Below, piece by piece: positions 16,614-24,307 of a DNA stretch of 39,114 bases. The DNA is from Porticoccus sp. GTDB lineage: Bacteria; Pseudomonadota; Gammaproteobacteria; Pseudomonadales; Porticoccaceae. The position numbers and the translations under genes were made by a program. Positions within the stretch are counted from its first letter, which is position 1; every line of letters begins with the position of its first letter. The stretch is taken from the NCBI GenBank assembly GCA_011049795.1, contig DRHD01000162.1, positions 1-39,114 of the forward strand, written 5' to 3'. The notes beneath the pieces were generated by a model. That model saw nothing but the letters and a program-made list of their open reading frames with translations, was not told the origin of the DNA and did not search any database.

Positions 16614-16988
16614 TTGGCCGATGCGGTGGTTATTTTCCACCTGTTAGTGATTATCTATGGCCTACTGGGTGGCTTGTTCGTTCTCTGGCGGCACTGGACG
16701 ATTGTTCTTCATTTACCATTTGCCATCTGGGTATCAGTGATTGAATTCACCCACTGGGTTTGCCCTCTGACGCCGTTGGAAAAATGGTTGCGTGAGTCCG
16801 GCGGGGCAGAAGCCTATTCTGCGGGTTTTGTAGAACACTACTTGATACCGATAATTTATCCGCCAGGGTTAACACCTGAGATACAGATTTTTCTGGGTTT
16901 GGGGGCTATAGGTATAAATCTGTTGGTGTATGGTTATGTTTTCTTCCGCTGGCGCAGTTCTGGTAGTAAATCATCTGGTAGTAAATAA
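16614..16988 (+). CDS. DUF2784 family membrane protein
   Basis: This is a small inner-membrane protein of unknown function. The sequence LADAVVIFHLLVIIYGLLGG opens the family pattern. It is followed by FTHWVCPLTPLEKWLRESGG and GFVEHYLIPIIYPPGLTPE, which is the DUF2784 signature. Three membrane helices are evident (about residues 3-22, 27-45 and 90-112). The only usual start codon is TTG 16614, with no ribosome site at good distance. Homologues begin four or five residues earlier, and an AAGAGGG site lies before ATT 16602. A non-standard ATT start, or loss of an ATG, is therefore possible. The frame is continuous with ogt apart from its TGA. The C-terminus ends in a duplicated SSGSK. Confidence 0.8.
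   Translation: MADAVVIFHLLVIIYGLLGGLFVLWRHWTIVLHLPFAIWVSVIEFTHWVCPLTPLEKWLRESGGAEAYSAGFVEHYLIPIIYPPGLTPEIQIFLGLGAIGINLLVYGYVFFRWRSSGSKSSGSK
16959..16986 (+). repeat. Tandem duplication at the 3' end of the DUF2784 gene
   Basis: TCTGGTAGTAAAT occurs at 16959-16971 and 16974-16986 (13 identical bases, period 15). It encodes SSGSK twice, and the second copy runs into the stop codon TAA. Confidence 0.75.
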
Positions 16989-17353
16989 TAAGTGCAAGAT
17001 ACCTTCCCTTGGGCGGGGAGCCACTGACTTCTGATCCAAGCAAAGGTGTCGTTAAGTATTTGATTCTAAAAGTTTTATATTTTTGGTCAGTGAGAAGGGG
17101 TTGGGAAATAAAAACAGGGATTAGGCTTCTTTTGCCACATGAAAGAACCTTTCTATTTTCTCTAACCTATTGTAAGAAAACAAGAATAGCCTTGGTTGAA
17201 TATTTTTTGCTTCTGCATAAGGAGCTAAAGTGATATAAAGCCTTAGGCTTTTGAACAAGTTGTTATGTGTATTTGTCGAAACCTATCACATTATATTCGA
17301 ACCGGTGAATTCGAATATATTTTTATAATTCACCAACAATGCGAGTAAAGAAA
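16989..17353 (+). promoter_or_regulatory. Long leader region of the cold-shock gene
   Basis: About 365 bases precede the cold-shock gene. A 74-codon open frame at 17009-17233 lacks a ribosome site and family features, and I do not call it a gene. The region is A+T rich toward its end and carries the inverted repeat at 17292-17319. Long structured 5' leaders that control mRNA stability are known for cspA-type genes, so much of this may be untranslated leader. I could not place the promoter. Confidence 0.45.
17292..17319. promoter_or_regulatory. Perfect inverted repeat 34 bases before the cold-shock start
   Basis: TATATTCGAA and TTCGAATATA form a perfect 10-bp inverted repeat with an 8-base loop (17302-17309). 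It could be an RNA hairpin in the leader, opening or closing with temperature, or a DNA operator. Confidence 0.5.
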
Positions 17354-17560
17354 ATGAGTAAAGGTACAGTTAAGTGGTTCAACGCAGATAAAGGCTTTGG
17401 TTTTATTACACCAGAAGATGGCAGTAAAGATCTTTTTGTTCATCACTCAGAAATTCAAGCGGGTGGTGGTTACGCAACACTCAGTGATGGGCAGGCAGTA
17501 GAGTTTGAAGTTGGCGAAGGTCAAAAAGGTCCTTGTGCAAATAAAGTTGTACCTGTTTAA
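17354..17560 (+). CDS. CspA-family cold-shock protein
   Basis: This small RNA and single-stranded-DNA chaperone has 68 residues and a single OB-fold domain. Both RNA-binding motifs are present: RNP1 as KGFGFI (residues 13-18) and RNP2 as LFVHHS (27-32). The start [10 protein letters not shown] is the family norm. ATG 17354 is chosen over ATG 17339, which would add MRVKK. GCGAG lies eight bases before 17354, and 68 residues is the standard length. The long leader and its hairpin fit the way cspA-type genes are controlled after transcription. Which of the several Csp paralogues this is cannot be decided. Confidence 0.95.
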   Translation: MSKGTVKWFNADKGFGFITPEDGSKDLFVHHSEIQAGGGYATLSDGQAVEFEVGEGQKGPCANKVVPV

Positions 17561-17761
17561 GTTGTAAAACATAACAATGCAAGTCAAAGCGACCGTTAAC
17601 GCGGCGCTTGCTTGCGGCGTTACTACGGTTTTAATTCCATCCCTAAGAAAAACACAGAAGCCTGAAAATCGTCTCAGATTATTCGGAGCCACCTCGTTTC
17701 CCTAACCATTCATTAATCAGTAAAATCGCCTTTTTTCTCATCACTACGGAGCATTAGCCCC

Positions 17762-18481
17762 ATGGGCAGAGCCTATCAGAACCGCAAAGAATCAATGGCA
17801 AAAACCTCTGATATGAAGGCCAAGGTTTATAGCCGCTATGGTCGTGAAATCTATGTTAGCGCTAAGTCTGGAGGAGTCGACCCCTCTGGAAATTTAGCCC
17901 TGCGCAGCTTGATCGACCGCGCCAAAAAAGACCAAGTGCCAAGCCACGTGATTGATAAGGCCATTGATAAGGCGAAAGGGGGTGGGGGTGAAGATTATTC
18001 TCCCGCACGTTATGAAGGCTATGGTCCAGGTGGAAGTATGGCCATTATTGACTGCCTAACCGACAACCCCAACCGTACTTTCGGCGATGTGCGTCTGGCG
18101 TTTACCAAGACCAAATGCAAAATTGGTACTCAGGGTAGCGTCAGCCATATGTTCGATCACTTGGCGATCTTCGTTTTTAAATATGATGATGAAGATACGG
18201 TGCTTGAAGCTTTGATGGACGCTGATGTTGATGTGACTGATATCGAGAATGAAGACGGTAAGCTGTCTGTCTTTGCACCGAACACAGATTACTTTAAGGC
18301 AAAACAGGTTCTACTAGATAGTTGCGGTGATATTGATTTCGAGGTGGATGAAATACAGTTTATTGCCCATAACTACATGTCGGTCAGTGGCGATGATGTG
18401 GAATTATTTGAGAAGTTTATAGCCATGCTGGATGAGTTGGATGATGTGCAGCAGGTTTATCACAATGTAGAGGTTCCCTAG
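17762..18481 (+). CDS. YebC/TACO1 family protein, YeeN-like subgroup
   Basis: This cytoplasmic protein of 239 residues starts [31 protein letters not shown]. The family hallmarks are that start, the [11 protein letters not shown] segment, [17 protein letters not shown] and GSVSHMFDH. The last half ends [11 protein letters not shown]. The order and spacing match E. coli YeeN more closely than YebC, which starts MAGHSKW. The family is listed as transcription regulators (PmpR in Pseudomonas). The mitochondrial member TACO1 and later bacterial work point to a role in translation, so the regulator label should be read with care. It is monocistronic, with a terminator 50 bases past the stop. The ppa gene converges from the other side. 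Confidence 0.92.
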   Translation: MGRAYQNRKESMAKTSDMKAKVYSRYGREIYVSAKSGGVDPSGNLALRSLIDRAKKDQVPSHVIDKAIDKAKGGGGEDYSPARYEGYGPGGSMAIIDCLTDNPNRTFGDVRLAFTKTKCKIGTQGSVSHMFDHLAIFVFKYDDEDTVLEALMDADVDVTDIENEDGKLSVFAPNTDYFKAKQVLLDSCGDIDFEVDEIQFIAHNYMSVSGDDVELFEKFIAMLDELDDVQQVYHNVEVP

Positions 18482-18533
18482 CAAGCTGTTGAAAGCTAAT
18501 TTACCTGATGGTTCTGATGAAGCCATAAGCAAT

Positions 18534-18561
18534 AAAAAACCCGGCAATACCGGGTTTTTTT
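18534..18561. terminator. Bidirectional intrinsic terminator
   Basis: Six A then CCCGG pair with CCGGG then six T around a CAATA loop, giving an 11-bp stem with T-runs on both strands. It serves the YebC-like gene and the convergent ppa gene. Confidence 0.9.
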
Positions 18562-18593
18562 GGATCGTTATTTTTTAGAAAAGCTGGTTTTAA

Positions 18594-19130
18594 TTAGCCT
18601 TCTTCTTGCAAATAACGTTCACGTGAAGCATTGATTTCATTACGGGCCGCTTCGGCATTGTCCCAGCCTTCAACTTTTACCCATTTGCCTGCTTCCAGTG
18701 CTTTGTAGTTTTCAAAGTAGTGCTTAATCTGATTGAGCAGCAATTCTGGCAGGTCACTAATTTCTTGAACGTGGTCATACAACTTGGACAGCTTGGTGTG
18801 AGGTACGGCAAGCAGTTTGGCGTCAACACCAGACTCATCACTCATGTTAAGTACACCCACTGCGCGGCTGCGAATCACAGCACCAGGCATTACCGGGTAA
18901 GGCGTAACAACCAATACATCCAAGGGGTCGCCATCTTCAGACAACGTCTGAGGAATGTAACCGTAGTTGGCTGGGTAGAACATGGGGGTTGCCACAAAAC
19001 GGTCAACGAAGATCGCATCGGAGTCTTTGTCGATTTCGTATTTGATGGGGTCGTGGTTGGCAGGGATTTCAATAACCACGTTAATGTCGTGTGGCAGATC
19101 GTTGCCGGCTGGAATTTTGTTGTAGCTCAT
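18594..19130 (-). CDS. ppa: Inorganic pyrophosphatase (family I)
   Basis: The enzyme hydrolyses pyrophosphate to two phosphates and so pulls biosynthetic reactions forward; it is soluble, Mg2+ dependent and hexameric in bacteria. The frame is open to 19220, but [24 protein letters not shown] from ATG 19130 is the family start, giving 178 residues, the usual length. The signature [11 protein letters not shown], with its clustered metal-binding Asp residues, is intact. So are the [11 protein letters not shown] segment and the [18 protein letters not shown] tail. AAAGAAGA precedes the start. It is transcribed away from hemN, so their starts share the 306-base divergent gap 19131-19436. Confidence 0.96.
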   Translation of the reverse strand: MSYNKIPAGNDLPHDINVVIEIPANHDPIKYEIDKDSDAIFVDRFVATPMFYPANYGYIPQTLSEDGDPLDVLVVTPYPVMPGAVIRSRAVGVLNMSDESGVDAKLLAVPHTKLSKLYDHVQEISDLPELLLNQIKHYFENYKALEAGKWVKVEGWDNAEAARNEINASRERYLQEEG

Positions 19131-19356
19131 GTCTTCTTTTATCTCGCAGTTGGGGATGGCAGTGGAAATGCTCATCCGTATGTTTTTGAGAACCCATGTC
19201 CCAAAGAAGCTAGGCTCCAAAGAACGTATGTTCTAAAAAAAAATCCGGTCGGCGGTTTCCAAGAGAGGCGGAATTATACTGATGGACTCAACGGATTGCC
19301 AGTTGCACTTTGGTCTGATCGGCCTGAAGTGCACTGATAGCCTGACAGGGGATGAA

Positions 19357-19370
19357 TTGATGGGTATCAA
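19357..19370. promoter_or_regulatory. Perfect FNR/Anr box upstream of hemN
   Basis: TTGATGGGTATCAA matches the FNR consensus TTGAT-N4-ATCAA in all ten defined positions. It lies with its centre about 73 bases before the GTG start of hemN. A class II position (about -41.5) would then put transcription start near 19405. FNR/Anr control of hemN is known in E. coli and Pseudomonas. The rest of the 19131-19436 gap shows no other structure to me. Confidence 0.85.
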
Positions 19371-19436
19371 GACAGTGCTAGGTCGGTCAGTTACAATAAC
19401 TGCCTATATTTATCACCCCTCAGGATTCTATCACCA

Positions 19437-20858
19437 GTGACTTCATCGCATTCCAGTGTTGGCTCCCGTTCTGTCGTCTGGGATCGTCGTTTGATCGATC
19501 GTTACGATCTGTCTGGCCCTCGGTATACGTCATACCCTACAGCCCCCCAATTTCATGAAGAATTTGGTGAGGCAGCGCTGTGTAGTGCCATTGAGCGTAG
19601 CAATGCTTCAGGTCGGCCCCTGTCACTGTATTTCCACATCCCATTTTGCGTGACCGTTTGCTATTACTGTGCCTGCAATAAAATTATTACGGCCAATCGC
19701 AAACGGGCCATGCCTTACCTTGAGCGGCTAATCGAAGAAATTGCCATGCAGGGCAGGCTTTTTGATCGCTCTCGGCCTGTGTATCAGTTGCACTGGGGTG
19801 GCGGCACGCCGACCTATATCAGTGATGATGAAAAACGACTGTTGATGGCGGCCACCCGTGAGCACTTTAATTTGCTGGATGATGACACCGGTGAATATTC
19901 CATCGAAATTCATCCGGGTGAGATGGATGTCAGCACTATCGCTTGTTTAAGAGAGCTGGGTTTCAACCGGTTAAGTATGGGGATTCAGGATTTTGACCCT
20001 GTGGTGCAAAAGGCCGTTAACCGCTTTAACTCGGTAGATGAAGTTCGCGAGTTGGTAGACGCAGCCAGAGTTGAGGGTTTTCATTCGGTCAGTATGGATT
20101 TGATTTATGGTTTGCCGCATCAGTCGTGGCAGACGTTTACCCGTACTCTGGACAGTATTATTGATCTCGATCCCGATCGACTGTCAGTGTTTAATTACGC
20201 CCATATGCCACACTTGTTCAAAGTGCAAAAACAGCTTGATGAATCAGCGCTGCCGAGCCCTGATGAAAAGCTGTTGATGATGGAGCGCATAACTGAAAAG
20301 TTACTCGATGCCGGTTATGTGTATATCGGTATGGACCATTTTGCCAAACCTGACGATGAGTTGGCTGTGGCTCAGCAGTCCGGGGTGTTACAGCGTAATT
20401 TTCAGGGTTATTCCACCCACGGCGGCTGTGATTTGGTGGCCTTTGGCGTCTCTTCTATTAGCGCTATCGATAATGTATTTTCTCAGAATCACAAGCAAAT
20501 AGATGACTATCAGGGTGCTGTTGATTCGGGTAATTTGCCCGTGGCGCGTGGTTTTGAACTGAGTGATGACGACCTGTTACGGCAGGAAGTAATCAAGCGG
20601 TTGATCTGTCACTTCGAGTTGAATTTTGCTGATATCGACGCCCAGTTTTCCATCTGTTTTAAGGAATATTTTGCTGAGGAGCTGGAGCAATTAAAGTCGA
20701 TGGCAGACGATGGTCTGGTGGATATTGGCGAAGATAATATTCGTGTCAGCTTGGCTGGGCGGTTATTAATACGCCGTATTTGTATGACCTTTGACGCGTA
20801 TATAAAGCCGTCCTTAAAAAACAAGAGCACTGAGATTCGCTATTCCAGAATAATTTAG
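19437..20858 (+). CDS. hemN: Oxygen-independent coproporphyrinogen III oxidase (HemN)
   Basis: This radical-SAM enzyme oxidises coproporphyrinogen III to protoporphyrinogen IX without oxygen, the anaerobic route to heme. The 473-residue product starts at GTG 19437. The CX3CX2C iron-sulfur motif is at Cys71, Cys75 and Cys78, with Cys80 following, in HIPFCVTVCYYCAC. The family opening YDLSGPRYTSYPTAPQF, the WGGGTPTYISD glycine motif and the GGCDLVAFGVSSIS region are all present. So is the C-terminal HemN domain ending CMTFDAYIK. This set separates true HemN from HemW-like proteins. A perfect FNR box is upstream, so expression probably rises at low oxygen. It stands alone; the thiamine operon starts 262 bases downstream. 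Confidence 0.96.
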   Translation: MTSSHSSVGSRSVVWDRRLIDRYDLSGPRYTSYPTAPQFHEEFGEAALCSAIERSNASGRPLSLYFHIPFCVTVCYYCACNKIITANRKRAMPYLERLIEEIAMQGRLFDRSRPVYQLHWGGGTPTYISDDEKRLLMAATREHFNLLDDDTGEYSIEIHPGEMDVSTIACLRELGFNRLSMGIQDFDPVVQKAVNRFNSVDEVRELVDAARVEGFHSVSMDLIYGLPHQSWQTFTRTLDSIIDLDPDRLSVFNYAHMPHLFKVQKQLDESALPSPDEKLLMMERITEKLLDAGYVYIGMDHFAKPDDELAVAQQSGVLQRNFQGYSTHGGCDLVAFGVSSISAIDNVFSQNHKQIDDYQGAVDSGNLPVARGFELSDDDLLRQEVIKRLICHFELNFADIDAQFSICFKEYFAEELEQLKSMADDGLVDIGEDNIRVSLAGRLLIRRICMTFDAYIKPSLKNKSTEIRYSRII

Positions 20859-20951
20859 TTTTTTAAAACAGCTAAACAGAACGTTTGAGTTATCTGGCCA
20901 TTTGAGTAGAATGGCAACCTCTCAATCTTCCACATAGGAAGTTTGGGATTT

Positions 20952-21033
20952 TCCTAAGGGGGGGCGTAAGCCTGAGACATCTTCGGATGGACCCTTTGAA
21001 CCTGATCCGGATAGTACCGGCGTAGGGATAGGA
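20952..21033 (+). ncRNA. TPP riboswitch (THI element) aptamer
   Basis: All conserved TPP-aptamer blocks are present in order. P1 is TCCTA (20952-20956) pairing with TAGGA (21029-21033). A G-run follows, then GGC-GTAA-GCC as a very short P3 with a GNRA loop. Next are CTGAGA (20972-20977) and CATC-TTCG-GATG as an extra P3a stem. ACCC closes P2, and GAACCTGATCCGGATAGTACCGGCGTAGGGA forms P4/P5. It lies 88 bases before the first ATG of the TonB receptor gene. A pyrimidine tract, CCCTCCTCTCC, at 21083-21093 sits between aptamer and start codon. It could pair either with the aptamer G-run or with GAGG before ATG 21136. No terminator hairpin with a T-run is seen, so control at translation is more likely. 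Confidence 0.95.
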
Positions 21034-21135
21034 CGCAACAGTATATGATGCAACAGAGTATATTGTTGAAGTAAGTATCGTTCCCTCCTCTCCATATCCG
21101 GGTCTCTTTAACCTACGTTAATGAGGCTCAACCGA

Positions 21136-23352
21136 ATGAACATAAGCATTAAGACCAGTTTTCTGGCTTTGGCACTTTTAATTTCTCATGGCAGCTTTGC
21201 CGCAGATCTCACTGAGACATTGGCTGACGATACTGTCGAAAAAACCACAGAGTTGGCTGTAGAACAGTCTACAAATCAGCCCACGGAACGCGCTCCAGAA
21301 GAAGCTTTCGAGGAAATAGTCGTCACGGCTGATTTCCGAGATGTAGCTCTCATGAGCACTGGCAGCAGCATCAGCGTTATTGATAGCAAGACTATTGCTC
21401 GCCGCGAAGCGCGTCACCTCGAACAAGTGCTCAACTTAGTACCCAATGTGAATTATTCAAGCGGTGCATCGAGAGGCCGGTTCATACAAATTCGAGGCAT
21501 TGGTGAGCGCAGCCAGTTTATCGAACCGCTGAATCCTTCTGTAGGCATTCTTATTGATGGCATTGATTTCAGTGGCATTGGTGGAGCCGCCACCACATTA
21601 GATTTAAAACAAATCGAGGTTCTCAGGGGGCCGCAGGGCACACTGTATGGTGCCAATGCTCTGGCCGGGTTGATTAACCTGACGTCAAATGACCCCACTG
21701 AGACATTTGAAGGTAATTTTGAAACCTCTATGGCTGAATATGAAACTCGTACAGTCAGTAGCGTCGTTAGTGGCCCAGTGACCGATAATCTGGGGTATCG
21801 TTTTGCTATTCAGCAGCACAAAAGTGATGGCTATACGGACAATGATTTTCTCAATCAGCATGACACCAACAATATTGATGAGCAGACCATCCGGGGCAAA
21901 CTTAACTGGCAGGTCAATGATGAATTACAGGTAAAACTAACCGGCTTTTATATGGATGCCGACAATGGTTACGACGGATTTTCACTGGATAACACCCGCC
22001 ATACGTTATCGGACCAGCCCGGCCATGACCGTCAGGAATCGACAGCTGTCGGCATTGAAACAACCTGGCAAGCTACGGAACAGTTTGATGTGGTTGGTGC
22101 GGTGAGCTATGCCGATAGTAATTTGGAATATGGCTACGATGAAGACTGGAGTTATGAAGATATTTGCTCCGGTGAGCCCTGTGATGGTTGGGCCTATTCC
22201 TCCTTTGATAACTACCTCCGTGATCGTGAAACCAGCACTATCGATCTGCGATTGGTGTCGCGAGAAGAGGGTAAGTTATTTGGCGATACGACTGATTGGC
22301 TGATCGGTGTCTATTACCGTGACCAAGAGGAATCGCTATTGCGTGAGTACACCTATGCAGCGAGTGATTTCACCAGTGACTTTGATACTGAAAACCATGC
22401 CATCTACGGCCAGCTGGGAAGCCAGCTTACTGATAACCTGAAGCTGATTACAGGGCTACGATTGGAATACCGTGATGCAGATTACGATGACAGTGATTTA
22501 GTTAACCATGACAACGGTGAGCGACTCTGGGGTGGACGTATTGGTTTGGAATATACCATTGCGGATGACACTATGGTCTATGGTCTGGTTTCTCGTGGCT
22601 ATAAGGCAGGAGGTGTGAATAGTAATTCTTCATTGGATGCTTCAGCACGTGAATTTGATACCGAGTACATGTGGAATTTTGAAACAGGTGTTAAAGGTGA
22701 TTGGTTGGATGGGCAGCTACAGGTTCAATTAGCACTGTTTTACCAGAAGCGGAAGGATATGCAGGTTAAGCAATCGCTGGTAGAGCCTATTTCAGGCACT
22801 GATTGCCCCTGTAGTTTCACCGATTACTTCGATAATGCGGCCAAAGGTGAAAATTACGGACTAGAGCTGGAGTACAATTGGTTTGCTTCAGATATATTCA
22901 CTTTCTACGGAAGTCTCGGCCTGTTGAAGGCAAAGTTTAAAGACTTTGATAGTTTTACCCATTCAGGTGCTGATGCGGAGAGCGGCGTTTCTGTGGACCT
23001 CAGTGGGCGAGAGCAGGCCCATGCGCCGTCTTACCAGTTCACTGTTGGCACCGAAGTTAATATTACGGGTAACTTGACGGCTTCAGTTGAAGTTGAGGGG
23101 AAGGACGAGTTTTATCTGTCGCCAAGGCATGATGAAAAAACCAATTCCTATGAATTAATCAATACTCGGTTGCACTATCAGGTTGATGCCTGGGAACTGT
23201 CGTTGTGGGGGCGTAATCTCACGGATAAAGATGTGATTGTTCGAGGTTTCGGTAGCTTTGGTAACGATCCTCGGAAATTCTATGTGACGGAGCCTTACTA
23301 TCAATACGGTGAACCTAGAATATTTGGTGCGACGGCTAAATATCATTTTTAA
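21136..23352 (+). CDS. TonB-dependent outer-membrane receptor, likely for thiamine
   Basis: This outer-membrane barrel transporter, 738 residues from ATG 21136, is driven by TonB-ExbBD. ATG 21136 is preferred over ATG 21121 because GAGG lies nine bases before it. The signal peptide ends at about HGSFAA. A TonB-box-like EEIVVTAD is at 59-66. The plug domain follows, with RGIGERSQF and the VLRGPQGTLYGANALAGLINLTS block. The barrel ends with Phe in the final GATAKYHF. A receptor directly after a TPP riboswitch matches the predicted thiamine receptor class described as Omr1 in comparative-genomic work on thiamine regulons. The substrate could also be thiamine phosphate or a precursor; the assignment rests on context, not on the protein itself. 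Confidence 0.9.
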   Translation: MNISIKTSFLALALLISHGSFAADLTETLADDTVEKTTELAVEQSTNQPTERAPEEAFEEIVVTADFRDVALMSTGSSISVIDSKTIARREARHLEQVLNLVPNVNYSSGASRGRFIQIRGIGERSQFIEPLNPSVGILIDGIDFSGIGGAATTLDLKQIEVLRGPQGTLYGANALAGLINLTSNDPTETFEGNFETSMAEYETRTVSSVVSGPVTDNLGYRFAIQQHKSDGYTDNDFLNQHDTNNIDEQTIRGKLNWQVNDELQVKLTGFYMDADNGYDGFSLDNTRHTLSDQPGHDRQESTAVGIETTWQATEQFDVVGAVSYADSNLEYGYDEDWSYEDICSGEPCDGWAYSSFDNYLRDRETSTIDLRLVSREEGKLFGDTTDWLIGVYYRDQEESLLREYTYAASDFTSDFDTENHAIYGQLGSQLTDNLKLITGLRLEYRDADYDDSDLVNHDNGERLWGGRIGLEYTIADDTMVYGLVSRGYKAGGVNSNSSLDASAREFDTEYMWNFETGVKGDWLDGQLQVQLALFYQKRKDMQVKQSLVEPISGTDCPCSFTDYFDNAAKGENYGLELEYNWFASDIFTFYGSLGLLKAKFKDFDSFTHSGADAESGVSVDLSGREQAHAPSYQFTVGTEVNITGNLTASVEVEGKDEFYLSPRHDEKTNSYELINTRLHYQVDAWELSLWGRNLTDKDVIVRGFGSFGNDPRKFYVTEPYYQYGEPRIFGATAKYHF

Positions 23353-23405
23353 TGGTCATGACAGTTTACGCAGCATAAGCCATAGCCGTATAAGCAGGGG
23401 GAAGT

Positions 23406-23654
23406 ATGCAATTAACCATTGATGTCAGTATGTACCCAAATCGGGAGGATTTTATTCCTCCCATTGATGGGTTTATTGAAAAAATCAATCAGTATGACGA
23501 CTTGAAAATTACCACATTTCCCACCAGTACCGTGGTGCAGGGTGAATATGAACATGCCATGAAAGCAGTGCAGGAAACGATTGCGGCCTGTTACAAAGAA
23601 TTTGGTATGGCCGTGTATGTGGTGAAATATATTCCCGGTTATGAGGCACTGTAG
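23406..23654 (+). CDS. YkoF/MTH1187-like thiamine-binding domain protein
   Basis: An 82-residue protein with the pattern LTIDVSMYPNREDFIPPIDGFIEKINQ then LKITTFPTSTVVQGEYEHAMKAVQETI. That is the ferredoxin-like fold of the YkoF and MTH1187 families. Bacillus YkoF, which has two such domains, binds thiamine or its HMP moiety. Here there is one domain and no signal peptide, so it would act in the cytoplasm or be held by partners. It begins 53 bases after the receptor stop (GGGGGAAG ribosome site) and ends three bases before the transporter gene. Carrying or sensing thiamine is a reasonable inference from family and operon. Confidence 0.82.
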   Translation: MQLTIDVSMYPNREDFIPPIDGFIEKINQYDDLKITTFPTSTVVQGEYEHAMKAVQETIAACYKEFGMAVYVVKYIPGYEAL

Positions 23655-23657
23655 CTC

Positions 23658-24296
23658 GTGTTTGATGGGGCTTCTTTGAGCTGGATAAGTTTTCAATGGG
23701 TAACCTTTGAAACCCTGGCGGTGGTATTGTCCATCGCCTATTTATTGTTTGCCCTGAAAGAAAACAGTTTGTGCTGGTATTGTGCTTTTTTTAGTACAGC
23801 CATCTATGTATGGATATTTGGTGGTGTCAGCCTGTACATGGAGTCTCTACTGAATGTCTATTATCTGGTGATGGCCGTCTATGGCTGGTATCAATGGCGC
23901 AAGGGCGGGGTGAGTCATCAGGGCATCGAGATTTCCTGTTGGCAGTTGCGGCAACACGGTTTGGCTATTGCCTCGGTGATTCTTCTTTCTCTTATCTCCG
24001 GTTATCTGCTGGCTCACAATACCGAGGCAAGATTACCCTATCTGGATTCATTCACAACCTGGGGTGCCGTACTAACCACGGTGATGGTCGCTCGAAAAAT
24101 TCTGGAAAACTGGCTTTACTGGGTAGTAATTGATGCTGCCTCCATTTATCTCTACTTGGATCGAGAGCTATACCAAACCGTGGCGTTATTTGTCCTGTAT
24201 GTGATTCTGGCTACTGTGGGTTACTTCTCCTGGCGAAGGCGTTATTTGGGACAGACATCGGTTCGGGCTGAAAACGTTGAGCAGGTCAGTTCTTGA
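23658..24296 (+). CDS. pnuT: PnuC-family transporter, probable thiamine permease (PnuT)
   Basis: This inner-membrane protein of 212 residues carries the PnuC-family pattern. The first helix follows FETLAVVLSIAYLLFALKEN. Next come WYCAFFSTAIYVWIFG and the conserved ESLLNVYYLVMAVYGWYQWRKG. A later LPYLDSFTTWGAVLTTVMVARKILENWLYWVVID completes the pattern. About seven helices can be drawn. PnuC family members carry nicotinamide riboside, riboflavin (PnuX) or thiamine (PnuT) by facilitated diffusion, with substrate trapped by a kinase. The riboswitch and neighbours point to thiamine. The start is GTG 23658, three bases after the YkoF-like gene. The kinase gene follows at once. Confidence 0.88.
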   Translation: MFDGASLSWISFQWVTFETLAVVLSIAYLLFALKENSLCWYCAFFSTAIYVWIFGGVSLYMESLLNVYYLVMAVYGWYQWRKGGVSHQGIEISCWQLRQHGLAIASVILLSLISGYLLAHNTEARLPYLDSFTTWGAVLTTVMVARKILENWLYWVVIDAASIYLYLDRELYQTVALFVLYVILATVGYFSWRRRYLGQTSVRAENVEQVSS

Positions 24297-24307
24297 ATAG
24301 GGTAGAG

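Noticed and set aside
17009..17233. 74-codon open frame before the cold-shock gene
   Set aside because: No ribosome site, no recognisable family and poor composition for a protein. More likely untranslated leader or spacer.
19131..19220. N-terminal extension of ppa to 19220
   Set aside because: The extra 30 residues are not found at the start of family I pyrophosphatases, and ATG 19130 fits the usual start and length.
18720..19337. 205-codon plus-strand frame opposite ppa
   Set aside because: It is the mirror of the well-conserved ppa coding sequence, with Val/Asn-rich composition; no motifs.
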